This document shows, one piece after another, positions 1 to 12,681 of a stretch of DNA of 64,000 nt. Numbering within the stretch: position 1 is the stretch's first letter; the number at the start of each line of letters is the position of its first letter. This stretch comes from Tachypleus tridentatus (Eukaryota > Arthropoda > Merostomata > Xiphosura > Limulidae). The notes beneath the pieces are model-generated. The model ran no database searches. It worked only from the letters and a program-made list of their open reading frames with translations, and was not told the DNA's origin. The DNA is taken from the NCBI RefSeq assembly GCF_004210375.1, contig NC_134834.1, positions 161,281,290 through 161,345,289 on the forward strand, given 5' to 3'. A program made the translations under genes and the position numbers.

Positions 1-2039
1 TCCTTTTTCTTTTGGCAGAACTGGAATCGAGCTTTGGACCCGTAGATCTGTTGTCCAGCACTTTACACTTTATGCTACTCTTGGTTCGTATAACATAGAG
101 GGTGGTTGTTTAGTCCCCACCAAGGTGATACTAATGTACATGGTTTTTTTATATTAACAGACAAAAACGATCAAACATATATAGTTCATATATACACATG
201 CAATTTACAAGAAGGATTTGCATATATTAATACATTGACTTTTGTGCAGATGGGAACTGATACTCTATGAGCAATCTATTTAGCATATATGTCATATTCA
301 GTATTAATGTAATGACACTGGTATTGTTATGGGTAGGGGAATATGTCACAACAATTTCCCAAGAAAGATATAAGCATGGAGAGATTGATAAATTATACAG
401 AGCCGAAACCACAGCAGTCTGAAAACTAGAGGTTGCAATGCTCTACACGGAAGAAGAAACACTTGTACAATAGAATGTTAAGAACAATAAAATATCACAA
501 AATGTCATTCGAGTTAATACGGAGCAACAGAAAGAAAATAAAGTTTCAGAATATAACTTTGTGACATAAAAAGCTGCTGCGATGTCTCATCTGGTTACAT
601 CTTCTGGTAGTGAAGAATATGAAGTGAGTGAAAGATCACAAGTTTCTAGTCACACCTTCATATAAACATCAGTTTTCATGAGAACGGACATGAAAGATGA
701 GACAATCAAAGCTATTCTATTTGTCCACAAGCCCTTCAAATGCCCTAGTGCAATGTAAGTGAATTTTATGTTGTCTTCCATTTGCATGAAGGCCAAGTTT
801 GGGATAAATTTGTTAACATGTGAAATCTAAAATCAACTTCAAGCCTTTTACATAAAGTTGTTACTGTATAGGTCAATTATTGGTATTATAATGAGCACAG
901 TAAATGACAAAGGAAGTAATTTCAAGAGGAAAACATGACATAATATGTATCATTCTTGCAAGGTGCAAATAACCATCGTTTGCGTTAGTGAATAAGGCAC
1001 TACGATTTGTTATGACACCTTTTTACCAGAAATGTATGAGAGTGTAATAATTATTCTTGTCAAGTCCATTGCTTTGTCTGTAAATGTTAATTTTTATACA
1101 TATACTTCACAATTTGAATATGCAACTCAGCCAGCCATTTGACAGTTTCAACTCGTAAGAAGTTGCAATCGAACGGAATGCATCAAAACTACTTTTTAAA
1201 ATTGCTTGGTGGTGTGTAGGTAGTGTGATGTCATTTAAAATGATCACTTTTGAGAAGAGTATGTAACAGCCTTATCCTGCACAGTATATTCCCACATCAA
1301 ATCATAAAATTTATTCAGATCAAGAATTTGGAATTTCCAAGGCCAATATTTAACTTATGCTTTACGGTATTGGACAACACGGAAAACAGGGGAATATAGA
1401 TGAAATTGGGTAACCAGGACCATTCAGAAAGACACCTGCAATAAGTTGTGTCTCAACCATGGTAAGAAAATGTGGTGATAAGAATAATTCACAAACACAA
1501 AGGTTAGTGGCAAAATCTATCCACATGTCCCAGTCACATGTAACATGATACCGAGTAAAGAGACACAAGTCGCATGTACACAAGTTGATTCCACATTATG
1601 TGATTTTTGGCACTCTCATACCTGAAGCAGCTGGACAATTATGTGGATATCATGCTACTCAAAATGAGGACACACTAGTGAAGTAGCCTATAGAAATTGA
1701 GGCTAGAATGTTGTTGTCCTGATACATCTCATGAATTATAGAAGGCCTAAGAACCATCAAAATAAAAAAATCATCAATAATTTGCTTCTCTATGTGAAAT
1801 ACGTTTTTATTACACATTAAAATGAGGCTATAATATTGACAATACTTTAATACCTAGTCTGTGACTCTTTGTATGTTTGAAGTTAAGCCCAAAAGGGGCT
1901 ATGTGTGCTCTGCCCACCACAATTATCGAGACCAGATTTCTAGTGGAATGGTTAGTATGGGACTCTGGAGCCAAAAGTAAGTACACACCACCCAAGGACA
2001 TAAAGGTGTAAAGAATGGAACAGTTATTTATCTCAATTT
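1..2039. other. No gene recognised
   Basis: AT-rich sequence with only short chance open frames. Around 1,845-1,985 there is a weak resemblance, minus orientation, to the second tRNA-like repeat seen better at 39,310 and 61,795 (a 'gggctatgtgtgctctgcccacca' type string). Nothing else is supported. Confidence 0.5.
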
Positions 2040-2170
2040 GCATATCTTGTATACATTAACCACCCAATTAATTAATCACTCTTTAATTAATTAGGCACAA
2101 GAGTCATTGAACTCTGAAGTCCCACTGGGGCATAATGGCTGAAACAGTTAATTAACCTGATTAATTAGAT
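2040..2170. repeat. AT-rich dispersed repeat, copy 1
   Basis: Contains CAGTTAATTAACCTGATTAA preceded by a weakly conserved aagtccc...gggcataa stretch. The same arrangement occurs in reverse complement at 17,340-17,500. The family is not identified. Both copies lie in otherwise unrecognised DNA. Confidence 0.4.
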
Positions 2171-3269
2171 ATTAAATTTAACTTGCTAGAATGAAATGAC
2201 AGATAATTAGAGGAAGTGATGTGAATCATTGACAATAATTACAGTTTTGCATGAATAAATCAAATCTAATTATGTTATGTAGTGACAGCTTCTTATGATG
2301 TGAAGCCATTTATTAGCAGTAACTCTAGGAAATTAGAGTATAAATCATCACATGATCTATAACTAAGGCTATTATGATTTAAGATTCATACCTGCTATAT
2401 AAAACAGATTAATGTAATGCTTTCTGATAGTATTTTCATTTTAAACCTTTTTATTAATCTTCGTTGAAAAATCAGTTGGATATTTGATCTATGTGAAAAG
2501 GCATATCTAGTAAAACATTTTACACTAAATCACCTTGTAAGAAAATTATGAACAAACATATTAATATCTTTATGAAATTCAAATTCTGATAACAGATTTT
2601 GTTTGGATATATGTCTACGTTTTTAATAGCCATGTCATATGCAATATTCGCCACATTGTCTAATAAGGTCCTCAACCTTCATATTGTAAGTCCATTTTAG
2701 ATAGTTCTATTTGGTAAATATTAAGGAAATCAGAATATTCTTTATTTTATTTCGACAAAGTAGATACAGATCCAGTGACTTCGACATTTATAATTTAGAT
2801 ACAAATTGTTGATGTGTATAAAGTTAAGTAACTGATTACTGGCAAACACAATTCCCAGCATATTTTGCGTACCCAAATCTTCTGAGAGTAGAGAATAAAT
2901 ATGTATAATGTTCATTACTTTTCATATATCGGTGATGATGTTTCTAGACTGATAAATTTCTAAAATTGACCAAAATCTGCATGGCAAGAATGTTTATGCT
3001 CTTGAGTATTCGTTGTGATTTGTAACAATTTCTTGATCTTAAAATTGTTTTCTCGTTCATCTGAATGATGCTTCATAGCTTTGTGAATACAAATAGTCAT
3101 ATGTATCTGATGTTAAGGGCATTTGTGAATCTACATTCCATCCATGTTGACTGCCAAGAAATATGATATTGTAATGTTTGAAATTATGAGGGGTTTCTTC
3201 CGAGATTCATTATAGCATTATTATCCACGTCTTATAAGAAGACGAATAGGTACCTGACCTGAAATGCAT
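2171..3269. other. No gene recognised
   Basis: AT-rich intergenic or intronic sequence with no convincing open frame, splice-flanked exon or known repeat. Confidence 0.5.
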
Positions 3270-3730
3270 TATTGATAGATGCCTGCAAGTTTCCCTAAGG
3301 AATTGAAAATGATTTGCACTCTATATATTTCAAAGAATGTTAAGAGTCCCCTTCTACAACAGTAACCTTTTTTCAAGAATGTTAAAAGATTTGTAAGTCC
3401 GTACTTTTCCTTAGTGAAATCATGTTGACAATCCAATGAAACTCTAAACTTTGTTAAATGGTTTTGCAAAGCTTCTTTTGTGTGACTTACCAAAAAGTTG
3501 TACATAACTGACTTAAGATTAATGGACCTATAATAACTGAAACAATATTCTTCACTTCCTTTAAAAAAGAGGAGCATCATCAGCTAACTTCCAATCTTCT
3601 AGTACATGGTCAATGTTGAAGGATTGACAAAAAATAGTAGCAAGTGGCTGACATATCCAGTTTTTAACCACCTTCAAAACCCTCGGGAAAATATTATTTA
3701 ACCAATAGATTTATTTTCCTTTAAACTTCG
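3270..3730 (-). pseudogene. CR1/L2-like non-LTR reverse transcriptase remnant
   Basis: Read on the minus strand, the segment gives pieces of a non-LTR reverse transcriptase. First comes a PRVLKVVKNWICQPLATIF-type stretch (fingers region), then EDWKLADDAPLF, then after stop codons and small frame changes a YYRSINLKSVMYN block, equivalent to the NYRPISLTSV motif. It ends with a QHDFTKEKYGLTNLL block, equivalent to QHGFxxGxSCLTNLL. The order and spacing match CR1/L2-type elements. Stops and frameshifts show it is dead. No endonuclease, palm-domain active site or 3' end is recognisable on this strand. Confidence 0.7.
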
Positions 3731-4089
3731 AAATTTTGCCTTGACTAGCCCAGAATTAATGCAGCCATCTTTGTTTCCATCTTCAAAATGTAGAATACTG
3801 CTTAAATCTTCAATAGTAGAAACAGAATAAAAAGCAAAAACAATTAACAACCCATTCATCTCGTAATCATCATATACAAGTCTTTTTTTTTATCACCCCT
3901 TAAGGGTGCCATTGCATCCTAGCATTTTGTTTACACTTTATATATTTAAAGAAATCCAAACTGTTATTTTTATATTTTCAGCCAATCTTCTGCTTTCATC
4001 CTTTCCAACGTCTTAATTTCCTGTTTCACCAACATTCTTGATTTTAATATAGCACATATTTAGCCAAGGAATTTGATGCAGGTTAGAAA

Positions 4090-4510
4090 TTGAATATGTG
4101 AGCCACTTGATACAGTTGTTTTTATCATGAAAAAAGAGAATAGTGAGAGGGAATCTGATTGAAGTGTTCAAGACTACTAATGAAATTGATAGTGTTGATG
4201 CAACATCTGTTTTGTACTTCATGGTGAGAATGGTAGGACTGAGAGACGTAAATGTAAATTTCTGCAGGATAGGAGTCGTTTTCACTTTCTTAATGTAGTA
4301 GTTATTTGGAAGAGTTGCCTGATGATGTGGAAGCAGTAATTTAAAGTAATTTTAAGAGAAATTTTGAAAAGTATATGAATGATAAGGGCTAGCTTTAAGA
4401 TATTTTAAAAATTTATTTATAAATAGTTTTAGTTTAATTTAGAGGATGAGACAAACAGGATGGATCAATAGGTTTCATGTTGTCCCAAACTACTATATCA
4501 TGTTATGTTT
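4090..4510 (+). pseudogene. CR1-like ORF2 C-terminus and 3' end, degenerate
   Basis: On the plus strand the translation includes RGNLIEVFKTTNEIDSVDA, then a DDVEAV...SNFKRNFEKYMNDKG segment with one stop before the final TAG near 4,390. These match the C-terminal RGDLIEVFK and LPxxVVxAxSLNSFKRxLD signatures of CR1-like elements. An AT-rich tail with 'gtttagaggatgagac' follows, which I take to be 3' UTR. It faces the other way from the remnant at 3,270-3,730, so they are separate fragments. Confidence 0.6.
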
Positions 4511-6635
4511 GAGATATATTTCATGTTTGTATAAAATGTTTAATTCATTTACGCAAAAGTTGTGCATGATCAAAATTTTTCTTCACCTAAACAGTTGATA
4601 CTCTTAACAACAAATACAGAAGACTCTTTCATAGAATACACTTGTTAATATACATTTTTGTGTAATCAAACAGAAATCCAAGAATATAGTATGGTAAAGT
4701 TTTTATTGTCCTGTTGTTTACCAGATATTTGGAATAAAATTATTTTTTGTTAACAAAGCTGCTTAAAATTTAAAATTGTGACACAGAATAGTTGGAAATG
4801 TAATTTTTTGAGATACTTTGTTATTGTGAAAATTAAAAGCAGAATAATATCTATTTTGTAGATAACAACAAATGAGAAAAATAACCAGTGTTATTAATAT
4901 AACTTTTTAAAAAATGAAAGAGAACAAATACTGACACTACACTGCTACATAATCTTCAATCAATAACTCTTTGGTTAATAACCAAAATCCTCTTTTCACT
5001 CAACTAGAACCACTGTTCTCTAATCCTTCTCAAGGTATTCTGATATCCATAGATTATCATTATTCAACTCCACTTGCAGTGATATGTTGAATTTCTATTT
5101 ATTTGTAACCTTTTAGTTCATGTTTTCCAGTTTCTTGGGAGTTTATGTGCTCTACACTCTCTCATTCTCATATTCCTGTTTTTTTGCTTCTTTTATTGTG
5201 GCTCACAAAAATATGTCTGATATTCTTGTGGATTTGGAATAGCTTACCAACAACTATGGTTGTGTATAGTCGGTATCCTGCTTCTTGCTAATTTCTGTTG
5301 CAGGAGTATCTTTACCTGCTTGTATTGTTGAGGTTGTAGTCACTTCCTTTGTTTGTAATGCTGTATGCACGCTTTACATACACTATTTCTTTGATCACTC
5401 TCAAACTAGATGTTTTCAGGTTCAAATGTGAACTTAAGGAACCACTGTGTTACAATTGATGGAATACTTTGGCTGAATTTTGGATTCAAAGGACTTATTT
5501 TATCAGAAAGTATTATGGTAAAGGACACAACAACACATTTAAAAGAAACCTGACCGTTAAGTGGGAAGAACAAGATCACACTTGTCCCACATAAGTTTAC
5601 TTGTTCATGTTGAAGCACTGATCTACACTGTGAGTAACCTTTTCTGAGCCCAATCAGTAGCTTGTAACATTTTAAGCCCCAGAGTTTACTACTGAAACAC
5701 ATGTGATCAAGAGTAATGATTAGTACAATTTATTACCAAGTTTTATTGATGTAATATCTATAGTAGGCTAGTTTCTCCTGTTCTTTATACTTTAGTCTAG
5801 TGTACATTTCATGTTGACCTGAAATTTTCAAATGTGAAATCATTAGTAAATGTGTATTTAATTTACATAGGCATGTATATTAATTTTGGATACAGACCAC
5901 GCATATAATGTACGCAGGTTTATATTCTAGTTTGGGATATATGCAACATGTGAAATATACATCGTTTGCCCATACCGTTCATAGGAGTCAGTGCTGAAAT
6001 TTCAGCTGGATAAACAAAAACAATTTGGGTAAAGTGTTATGCTCAAAGACACAACAGTAGTTATCGTGCCCAAGGTATATCGTATGATTTATAGGACACC
6101 AGATGAGCGGATATTAAAGAGTTACATAACGGTTACCTGATCTGTAAGTTATACTGACATGTGAAGGTTACATAATTTACAAAAAAAATGCCGCCTAAGG
6201 GTTAAAGTTCGACACCCTCCCACTTTGAACAGACATAGGTTTTCTGCTCATATCAAAAATACTTTGGTTTTGTTAGAGTGTAGTAAGTAATATGCATGCT
6301 TTACATATAGAACACTTTGAAAATTGTTAAAGATGAAGTATATCATTTAAAAAATGAAAAACAATCAACTTAACGTAACACACCTCAAAAATAATTTTAT
6401 ATTTAAAATTCACTTCATTAGATGTCAGATCTTATTTGTGGTTCATTTTAGACTAAATATATTTTTGTATTTATCTTTAAAGGACATGATTGGATAGTTC
6501 ATTCTTTAGTATAAATTATTAGATCTTCATATCTATGTGGGTGTGAAAGACCATTCACTTTGTAACGTTCTTCTACGTTATATACAATTTTCGTGCACTT
6601 TAACTGTATGATGATTTTCACAAACGTTTATTAGG
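4511..6635. other. No gene recognised
   Basis: AT-rich sequence. The short open frames on both strands lack recognisable domains or good splice contexts. Confidence 0.5.
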
Positions 6636-6757
6636 ATAAAAATAACACAACATTTAAAATACAAAGTGATAAAATGATAAAAATAACACAACAACATTTA
6701 AAATACAAAGTGATAAAATGATAAAAATAACACAACATTTAAAATACAAAGTGATAA
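6636..6757. repeat. 41-bp minisatellite, 3 copies
   Basis: Three tandem copies of a roughly 41-bp unit beginning ATAAAAATAACACAACATTT; the second has a 3-bp AAC insertion. It lies just beyond the 3' side of the Jockey element at 7,228 and could be part of that element's variable tail or an independent repeat. Confidence 0.85.
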
Positions 6758-7227
6758 CACTTGAAACACACATTTATTAGAATCATAATAAACAGAAAAG
6801 TTTCACTGTGTCGGTATTTGGGTATTGATGTTGTTAAATACCCAGGAGGGTCAGGTACATTTGACCTCTTCCTCCCTCCCGAACGATTATAGCGTCTATC
6901 TTTAGGGGTTTGTTTGTTTTTTAAGCTTTGGGCCAGAGTAAAAGTATAACATCATACTCAGGTCCATTTCAGGGCTCAGTCCATGCATGGACGAACAAAA
7001 GTTTTTTTTTTCTTCATTTAATTTTTTTCTACATATATTTTTTTGTATTTTTCTCGATTGAGAGAATGCTACTACTACTTGTAGTAACACACACAGAAGA
7101 AAAGAGAAAGTAATAATAATTATTATCATTCAATACTTGAATAATAATTTAAAAAGAGAAAGAGAAAAAAATAACAATAATGATTAAAAAAAAAGAAAAT
7201 AATTATGATAATAAAAAGAAACAAGGA

Positions 7228-9795
7228 CTAAGTGTCTAGTGCATAGTGGCCAGCTTGTGTTACATTTCTTAGATATATGTTAAAAGGGGAGAGGTATTTA
7301 GGACTATTTACATCATGTACTTGATATCTGTCGAGATCACACATTAAGTTATTTTTATGCCAATTCTTATTGAAATATTTTAGAGAATTATGCAAGAGTC
7401 TTTCAGCTATTGTATCTATGTTTGCATACTTGTGCATGAATGTGGTTGAGGTGCTACGTGGTACTTTATATGCTGAAGTTAGTACTGAATTTTGTATACG
7501 TTGAAGTTTCAGTACATGTGTGGGTGCTATGTTAATCCAAGCAGGTGATGCGTATTCTATTGTTGGTCTAATGTACGTTTTGTAGATTTTAAGTATGTTG
7601 TCTGGTGATGTTCCTTGGATTTTACCTGAAAGACTTCTTGCATAGTTTGCTCTTTTCCAGATTCGTATCAGTACATTTTTAATATGTGGTAGCCACGTTA
7701 ATTTTGAATCATAGGTTAGACCTAGAAATTTAGCAGAAGTAGCAGTCAGTAAAAGTGATCCATTCATATAGAGTTTTGGTGGATCTTTTTTCAGCTTATT
7801 CAGTCTGCTGAATACTATAACTTGGGTTTTTGGAATATTAATTTTGATTCTGTATTTCTGGCAGTATTCTTCGATGTTATTTGGGACTGGTTGTAGGTTC
7901 GTTGCTGCTATTGACGGAGTGGGGGCACTTTTCCAGACTGCTACATCGTCAGCGAACTGTGATGCATAACCTAAATTTAGGTCCGACAGAGGCATATTAC
8001 TCACGTACATGATAAATAATATAGGGCTAACAACCCCTTCCTGCGGGACTCCTGCTTCGGGTGAAAAGGACCCTGAGTGGGCCCCATTTACATTTACTTT
8101 ACACACACTGTTATCCAGGAAGTTGGACAGCCAGCGAATAGTTTCCTGGGGTAATGCCATTTCAAGTAATCTATGTCGTAAGCCGTTATGCCACACTGTG
8201 TCAAATGCTTTCTCAATGTCGAGAAAGCAAGCTACGGTGCATTCTTTTTTGTTGAAGCTGTCGGTAATTGATTCTGTAAGTCGAATCAGGTGGTCTGTAG
8301 TTTGGCGGTTTTTTCGAAATCCGTTTTGAATTTCTGGTAATTTTGAATTTTCTTCTAAGTAAACTGACAGACGATTACTAATTATCCTCTCTAATACTTT
8401 GCCAATACAACTGGTTAAGCTAATCGGGCGGTAGTTGTTTGGTTTATTCGCTGGCTTTCCTTCTTTCTGGAACATTAATATCATTGCTTCCTTCCAAGAA
8501 ACAGGGATATATCCAGCTGATAGTGAGAGATTAAACAACGCTGTTAGGTGTTCATATAATCTCTGAGTGCCTTGTTTTAGGAGGATAGCTTGAATACCAT
8601 CTTCTCCAGGGGCTTTGTTTTTTGTGTTGTTAATGGCGGTTACGACTTCTGTTACAGTGATATGTTTTATCAGTTGATGAGTGCTCCAGTCTTTTGTTTT
8701 TTCTTGGTGTGAAATAGTGTTGACTGGAAATTTAGGTGTAAAAATGCTTCTGTTTTGATCAGTAAAGTTTGTGACTGTATTATAAAAGTATCTGTTCATG
8801 TCTGGTTCATGATGTGTCTTTAACGTGTTTTCTAGGTGTTTTTTAAATATCTCGGATTTTTCTGTGTTAGTGTATGCTGTTTCTCCATCCAGTTTCAGTG
8901 GTGGATATACTGTGTTTGTTGTTCCTGTATTTGTAAATCTTTTCAAGTGTGTCCAGAATTGTTTAGGATCAGTTTTGTGATTTAGATCGGAACAGAAGGT
9001 GTCCCAGTTTTCTTGTTTCTGTTGTCTGATTAAGTTTCGTATTTTATTCCTTATTGTGTTTATCTGAGTTTTAAGTGTGGGGTTGCGATTTTGAATGTAC
9101 TGTCTGCGGAGTATACGTCTGTTTTCAATTAAGTGTATTATATCTGTATGTGGTTGCCATGAATGAGTTGTTGTGAAGTGTTTTTGTTTCGGTATAGAAC
9201 TGTTGGCTGCATGTTTTAGACACTCAGAAATGATATGACAGTATGCATCTATATCTGATGCGTCCGCGGCAATATGTAGTACTTCTGGAGGTAAGGTTTC
9301 ATTTAATATAGTTTGAAAAACTGGCCAATTAGCTTTTTTGTAGTTCAGTTGGTCTTTCACTATGATTTTATTTAAGTGGGGGGTGAGATTGAAGATACAC
9401 CAAACTGGGAGGTGGTCACTATCTATATCGTGACCAACATGAAAATTTACGAATTTGCGACTCATATTTGACGAACACATGCATAGGTCCAGTATTTCAC
9501 TGGTGCCGTGTGCGTACGAGATATGTGTCGGTGTTGCATCGTTTAATAAAGTCATGTTTGATTCATCCAGAAATTGAAAAAGTAAATTGCCATTTGCGTT
9601 TGTACTACGACAGTTGAATGCTATATGTTTACTGTTTAGGTCGCCGATAATAATAAGATTACAGTTGCTATTATACAATATATTCAATAGATTTACATCT
9701 AACACTGTACTAGGCGAGCAGTAGATGCCCGCCACAGTAACGTCTGTATGATTTTGCGTTTTTACATTAATAATTATAGATTCATTACTGGATGG
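7228..9795 (-). CDS. Jockey ORF2, 3' segment: endonuclease end plus reverse transcriptase
   Basis: About 855 codons stay open from the hAT junction to the TAG at 7,228. The first part completes the AP-type endonuclease, with GDLNSKH and SDHLPV carrying catalytic Asp/Asn and Asp/His residues. The reverse transcriptase follows: NYRPISLTSCIGKVLERI, NGFRKNRQTTDH, FLDIEKAFDTVWH (first catalytic Asp), GVPQEGVVSP, and FADDVAVW (the catalytic Asp pair). The C-terminal part has the IQNSVLTSAYK region usual in Jockey elements. With the 87 codons at 12,682-12,941 the protein would be about 940 residues, normal for the clade. The product would nick DNA and prime reverse transcription at the target. Confidence 0.95.
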   Translation of the reverse strand, partial: PSSNESIIINVKTQNHTDVTVAGIYCSPSTVLDVNLLNILYNSNCNLIIIGDLNSKHIAFNCRSTNANGNLLFQFLDESNMTLLNDATPTHISYAHGTSEILDLCMCSSNMSRKFVNFHVGHDIDSDHLPVWCIFNLTPHLNKIIVKDQLNYKKANWPVFQTILNETLPPEVLHIAADASDIDAYCHIISECLKHAANSSIPKQKHFTTTHSWQPHTDIIHLIENRRILRRQYIQNRNPTLKTQINTIRNKIRNLIRQQKQENWDTFCSDLNHKTDPKQFWTHLKRFTNTGTTNTVYPPLKLDGETAYTNTEKSEIFKKHLENTLKTHHEPDMNRYFYNTVTNFTDQNRSIFTPKFPVNTISHQEKTKDWSTHQLIKHITVTEVVTAINNTKNKAPGEDGIQAILLKQGTQRLYEHLTALFNLSLSAGYIPVSWKEAMILMFQKEGKPANKPNNYRPISLTSCIGKVLERIISNRLSVYLEENSKLPEIQNGFRKNRQTTDHLIRLTESITDSFNKKECTVACFLDIEKAFDTVWHNGLRHRLLEMALPQETIRWLSNFLDNSVCKVNVNGAHSGSFSPEAGVPQEGVVSPILFIMYVSNMPLSDLNLGYASQFADDVAVWKSAPTPSIAATNLQPVPNNIEEYCQKYRIKINIPKTQVIVFSRLNKLKKDPPKLYMNGSLLLTATSAKFLGLTYDSKLTWLPHIKNVLIRIWKRANYARSLSGKIQGTSPDNILKIYKTYIRPTIEYASPAWINIAPTHVLKLQRIQNSVLTSAYKVPRSTSTTFMHKYANIDTIAERLLHNSLKYFNKNWHKNNLMCDLDRYQVHDVNSPKYLSPFNIYLRNVTQAGHYALDT

Positions 9796-12681
9796 CAGTG
9801 GTTCTCAACCTTTTTTTGTCAGCGGGCCACATGATGACCCGATCTGGACTCGCGGGCCGCAAGTCACTAAATTGTAGTAAATTCTCTGATAAATTGATGC
9901 CGTCCTTTTACATCTGATTGAATGGTTCGATTATTAGAGTGGTTACCTCCTATTACACTTTTAGTTGCATTGCAACGTATGTTATGAATTATTTCTTGTG
10001 CGGAGGAAGCCAAAGAAAAAACGCTGAATATCGTTTCACTTTGGTCCACTTTAGTATGTTGTTAAGTTGTATACCGATACAAATTATAAGTAATAATTAT
10101 TTTAAGAGGTGTAAATAAGTAAAATGTCAGTATGACCAGACAGACAATGGATTTATTGAAAATATATACAAAAATATTCCAAGTCATATCCAGCACACTC
10201 GAAGCTATTCAAACCAAAAATAAAATTTAAACACCCAACCATGAACCTGCAAGTCTTTGTGAATTAGTCAATGTGACTGTTGGAATTGTTTCTGCGAGTC
10301 CACCAAGGAATCAAAACGAGGAGTCATTGTTGTTGGAAGGACTTGAAGGAGCTGGGTCATGTGACTGTCAGTAAGACGACTGCGGAATTTCGATTTTATG
10401 CGAATTAATTTCGAGAAAACCATCTCGCAAGTATATGTTGATCCGAATATGCACGCCTGACGGTAAGCATTTTCAAGGAGCTGAGGAAAAGTTTTTTGAG
10501 GCATGCGTCGCCAAAAATCGATGAGAGAATTTCCATGGAAGGCAGTCTTGAGCGAAATATCTGCCTGCAGGTCAATCAGCTCTAGCTGGTATTGTGCGGG
10601 TGCATCACTCGGGTTGCATTGAAAAGGTGCGAAGAAAAAATGCAGTTCCTCTATTGATGTCTTGAAATCCTTGAAGCGATGATCGAATTCAACCTTGAGA
10701 TCCACTAGTACTTCTGTATATGAAAACGACGAAGCACAAATTCAGCCAAAGTCGGAAAATGAAGAGTACTGCCGCGCTGAAGCTGAGATATCCACAGCTC
10801 TAACTTCGATGTAAATGCAGTAAAAGTGGCAAACAACTCGTGACACATTTTATCCTTTCCTTGAAGTTGCAGGTTAAGATGCGCCAAGTGACCTGTTATG
10901 TCAACAAAAAAAGCGAGCTCTTGAAGCCACTGATTGTCGTTGAGCTGAGGAACATCCTCACCTTTTTCCTGGAGGAAAGTCCGTATTTCTGGGAGTAAAG
11001 CATGGAATCTTTTTATGACAGACGATCGGCTCAGCCAGCGCACTGCCGTGAAAATGATGACGTCGCCGTAGTCTGCGTTGATATCAACAAGAAACTGCTT
11101 AAACTGGCGATGATTAAGCGCATTCGTACGGATCCAGTTCACGGTCGAGAAAACTATGTCCGTAACATGCTTAAATTTCAGCGATTTTGCAACTAAGTTT
11201 TCTTGGTGAACGATACAGTGGTGCCATACAACAGGTTTCAGTTCCTCGGCCTGACGCCATCTTGTAATGTGACCTTGCAGCCCCTCACCGAGGCCAAGCA
11301 TAGAAGGAGCACCATCGGTTGCTATGCCGACTAACTTCGCTGGATCAAGCTCCGCATCCTTGAGGACAGTCATCATCTGTTGGAAGATCTCAGCACCCTT
11401 AGTCGAACCATGAAGAGAGCGAATAGAAAGAAGTTCTTCGGTGATGGTAAAATCAGGCTTAATGAAAAAAGCGAGCTGCTCGATGTCGGCAATGTCTTTC
11501 GTACCGTCAAGGGCAATCGAATAGCAAACGAAATTCTTTGATTCACTCATCAATTGTTCTCGTAGGTCGTTTGAAATGCACTCAACCCGTCTGGTCACTG
11601 TGTCGTTGCTCAGCTGCAGTTTCGTTGCCTTTTGAGTTGAAGTCGGGCAGCAGTTTTCAGTGAATAGAAGAATGCCTTGTTTCAGGATCTCACCATCGGT
11701 GTACGGTCTCATGCGACTTGCCAACAGATGACTAAGCTTGTAGGACGTCAGAGTTACATCCCGTGATTCGTTTACAATTCTTGTGAATATGTTTGTTTGA
11801 GTTCGATAGTTCCTTTTCAGGGATTCGAGTTTGGCCTCACGTGCATGTTCCTTGTATTTATCCAGGCTTGAGGAGTGAAGCGAACGATAGTGGCGTTCTA
11901 AGTTAGATCGCTTCATCACAGTTATGATTTTATTGCACAGAAGACAACAACATCTTCCTTCTTTTCTATGAAGAAAAATCTAATTCCCACTCGGTGTTGA
12001 AACGGCGATTCTCGTCTGAAACAGTGCGGGCTTTCTTCGGCAGCGGCATGTTCATCTTAATGGGGTCTTTTACAAATAACAAATTTTCAAGCGACACGCC
12101 TTAGCGACACGAGATTCGCGACAGCCGTAGCCGACAAACGGGGAGAAGTGAGAAGTAGGTCACAACAATAGTGCGTCACGAACTCGAACAGCTAATCAGC
12201 GTCTTAGAGGAAACAATGGAGAGAAGATGAGTCATGGCGAATACACGCAGGAGCGGGCGCAATGGGCGGTGAAACCAGAACGAACGTGATCGGAGGAAAG
12301 CTCGTTGCTGTTGGCGACGCGGTAGAAACGTTGGAGAGATATCGTCACTATTGTCGACGCGGTATCGAGTCAAAGTTAAGTTTCATTGCATATGGGTCAA
12401 GGCAATGGCTAGGAAAGCGTAAACAAAGGCCGAGGCAAATCGCAAACGCGAAGCATCATAGAGATATTAAAAGTAATTGCTATTCATCTTACTTGAAGGT
12501 TTAGATTATTATCTGCACACACACACACACACATACCACAGTGAGTAGCCTACATGTACATGTTATATACAGTGCATATTTTTTATTTTTTATTATTTGA
12601 GTTATATTAGGATGTCATCATTGGAAAGTGATCTGCGGGCCGCACATCGCATGCTCGCGGGCCGCAGGTTGAGAACCACTG
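9796..12681 (-). mobile_element. hAT DNA transposon inserted in Jockey ORF2
   Basis: The ends are a 16-bp perfect terminal inverted repeat, CAGTGGTTCTCAACCT. An exact 8-bp target duplication, CTGGATGG, lies at 9,788-9,795 and 12,682-12,689, the size typical of hAT elements. Sub-terminal GCGGGCCGC motifs occur near both ends. The interior holds one minus-strand transposase (10,268-12,055) and a GC-richer 5' region (12,060-12,630). The total length of 2,886 bp is normal for an autonomous hAT. A CA microsatellite lies at about 12,515-12,533. Confidence 0.96.
10268..12055 (-). pseudogene. hAT transposase, BED finger type, two frameshifts
   Basis: The start is the ATG at 12,055 (MNMPLPKKARTV). 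After about 30 codons a 1-base deletion in a T-run breaks the frame. The next frame continues with CLLCNKIITV and RHYRSLH, a CxxC...HxxxxH BED-type zinc finger. The body contains ALDGTKDIADIEQLAFF (first catalytic Asp region), GIATDGAPSMLG (second Asp) and WHHCIVHQENL, as in GTF2IRD2/ZBED-like hAT transposases. A second 1-base shift near 10,705 separates the last 145 codons, which hold the FDSRF-type dimerisation region. An AATAAA on this strand (10,157-10,152) lies about 110 bases past the stop. The protein would cut and rejoin element ends; this copy is probably inactive unless the frameshifts are assembly errors. Confidence 0.92.

Noticed and set aside
12262..12504. Plus-strand frame inside the hAT element
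   Set aside because: It lies in the transposon's GC-rich 5' region opposite the transposase and has no domain.
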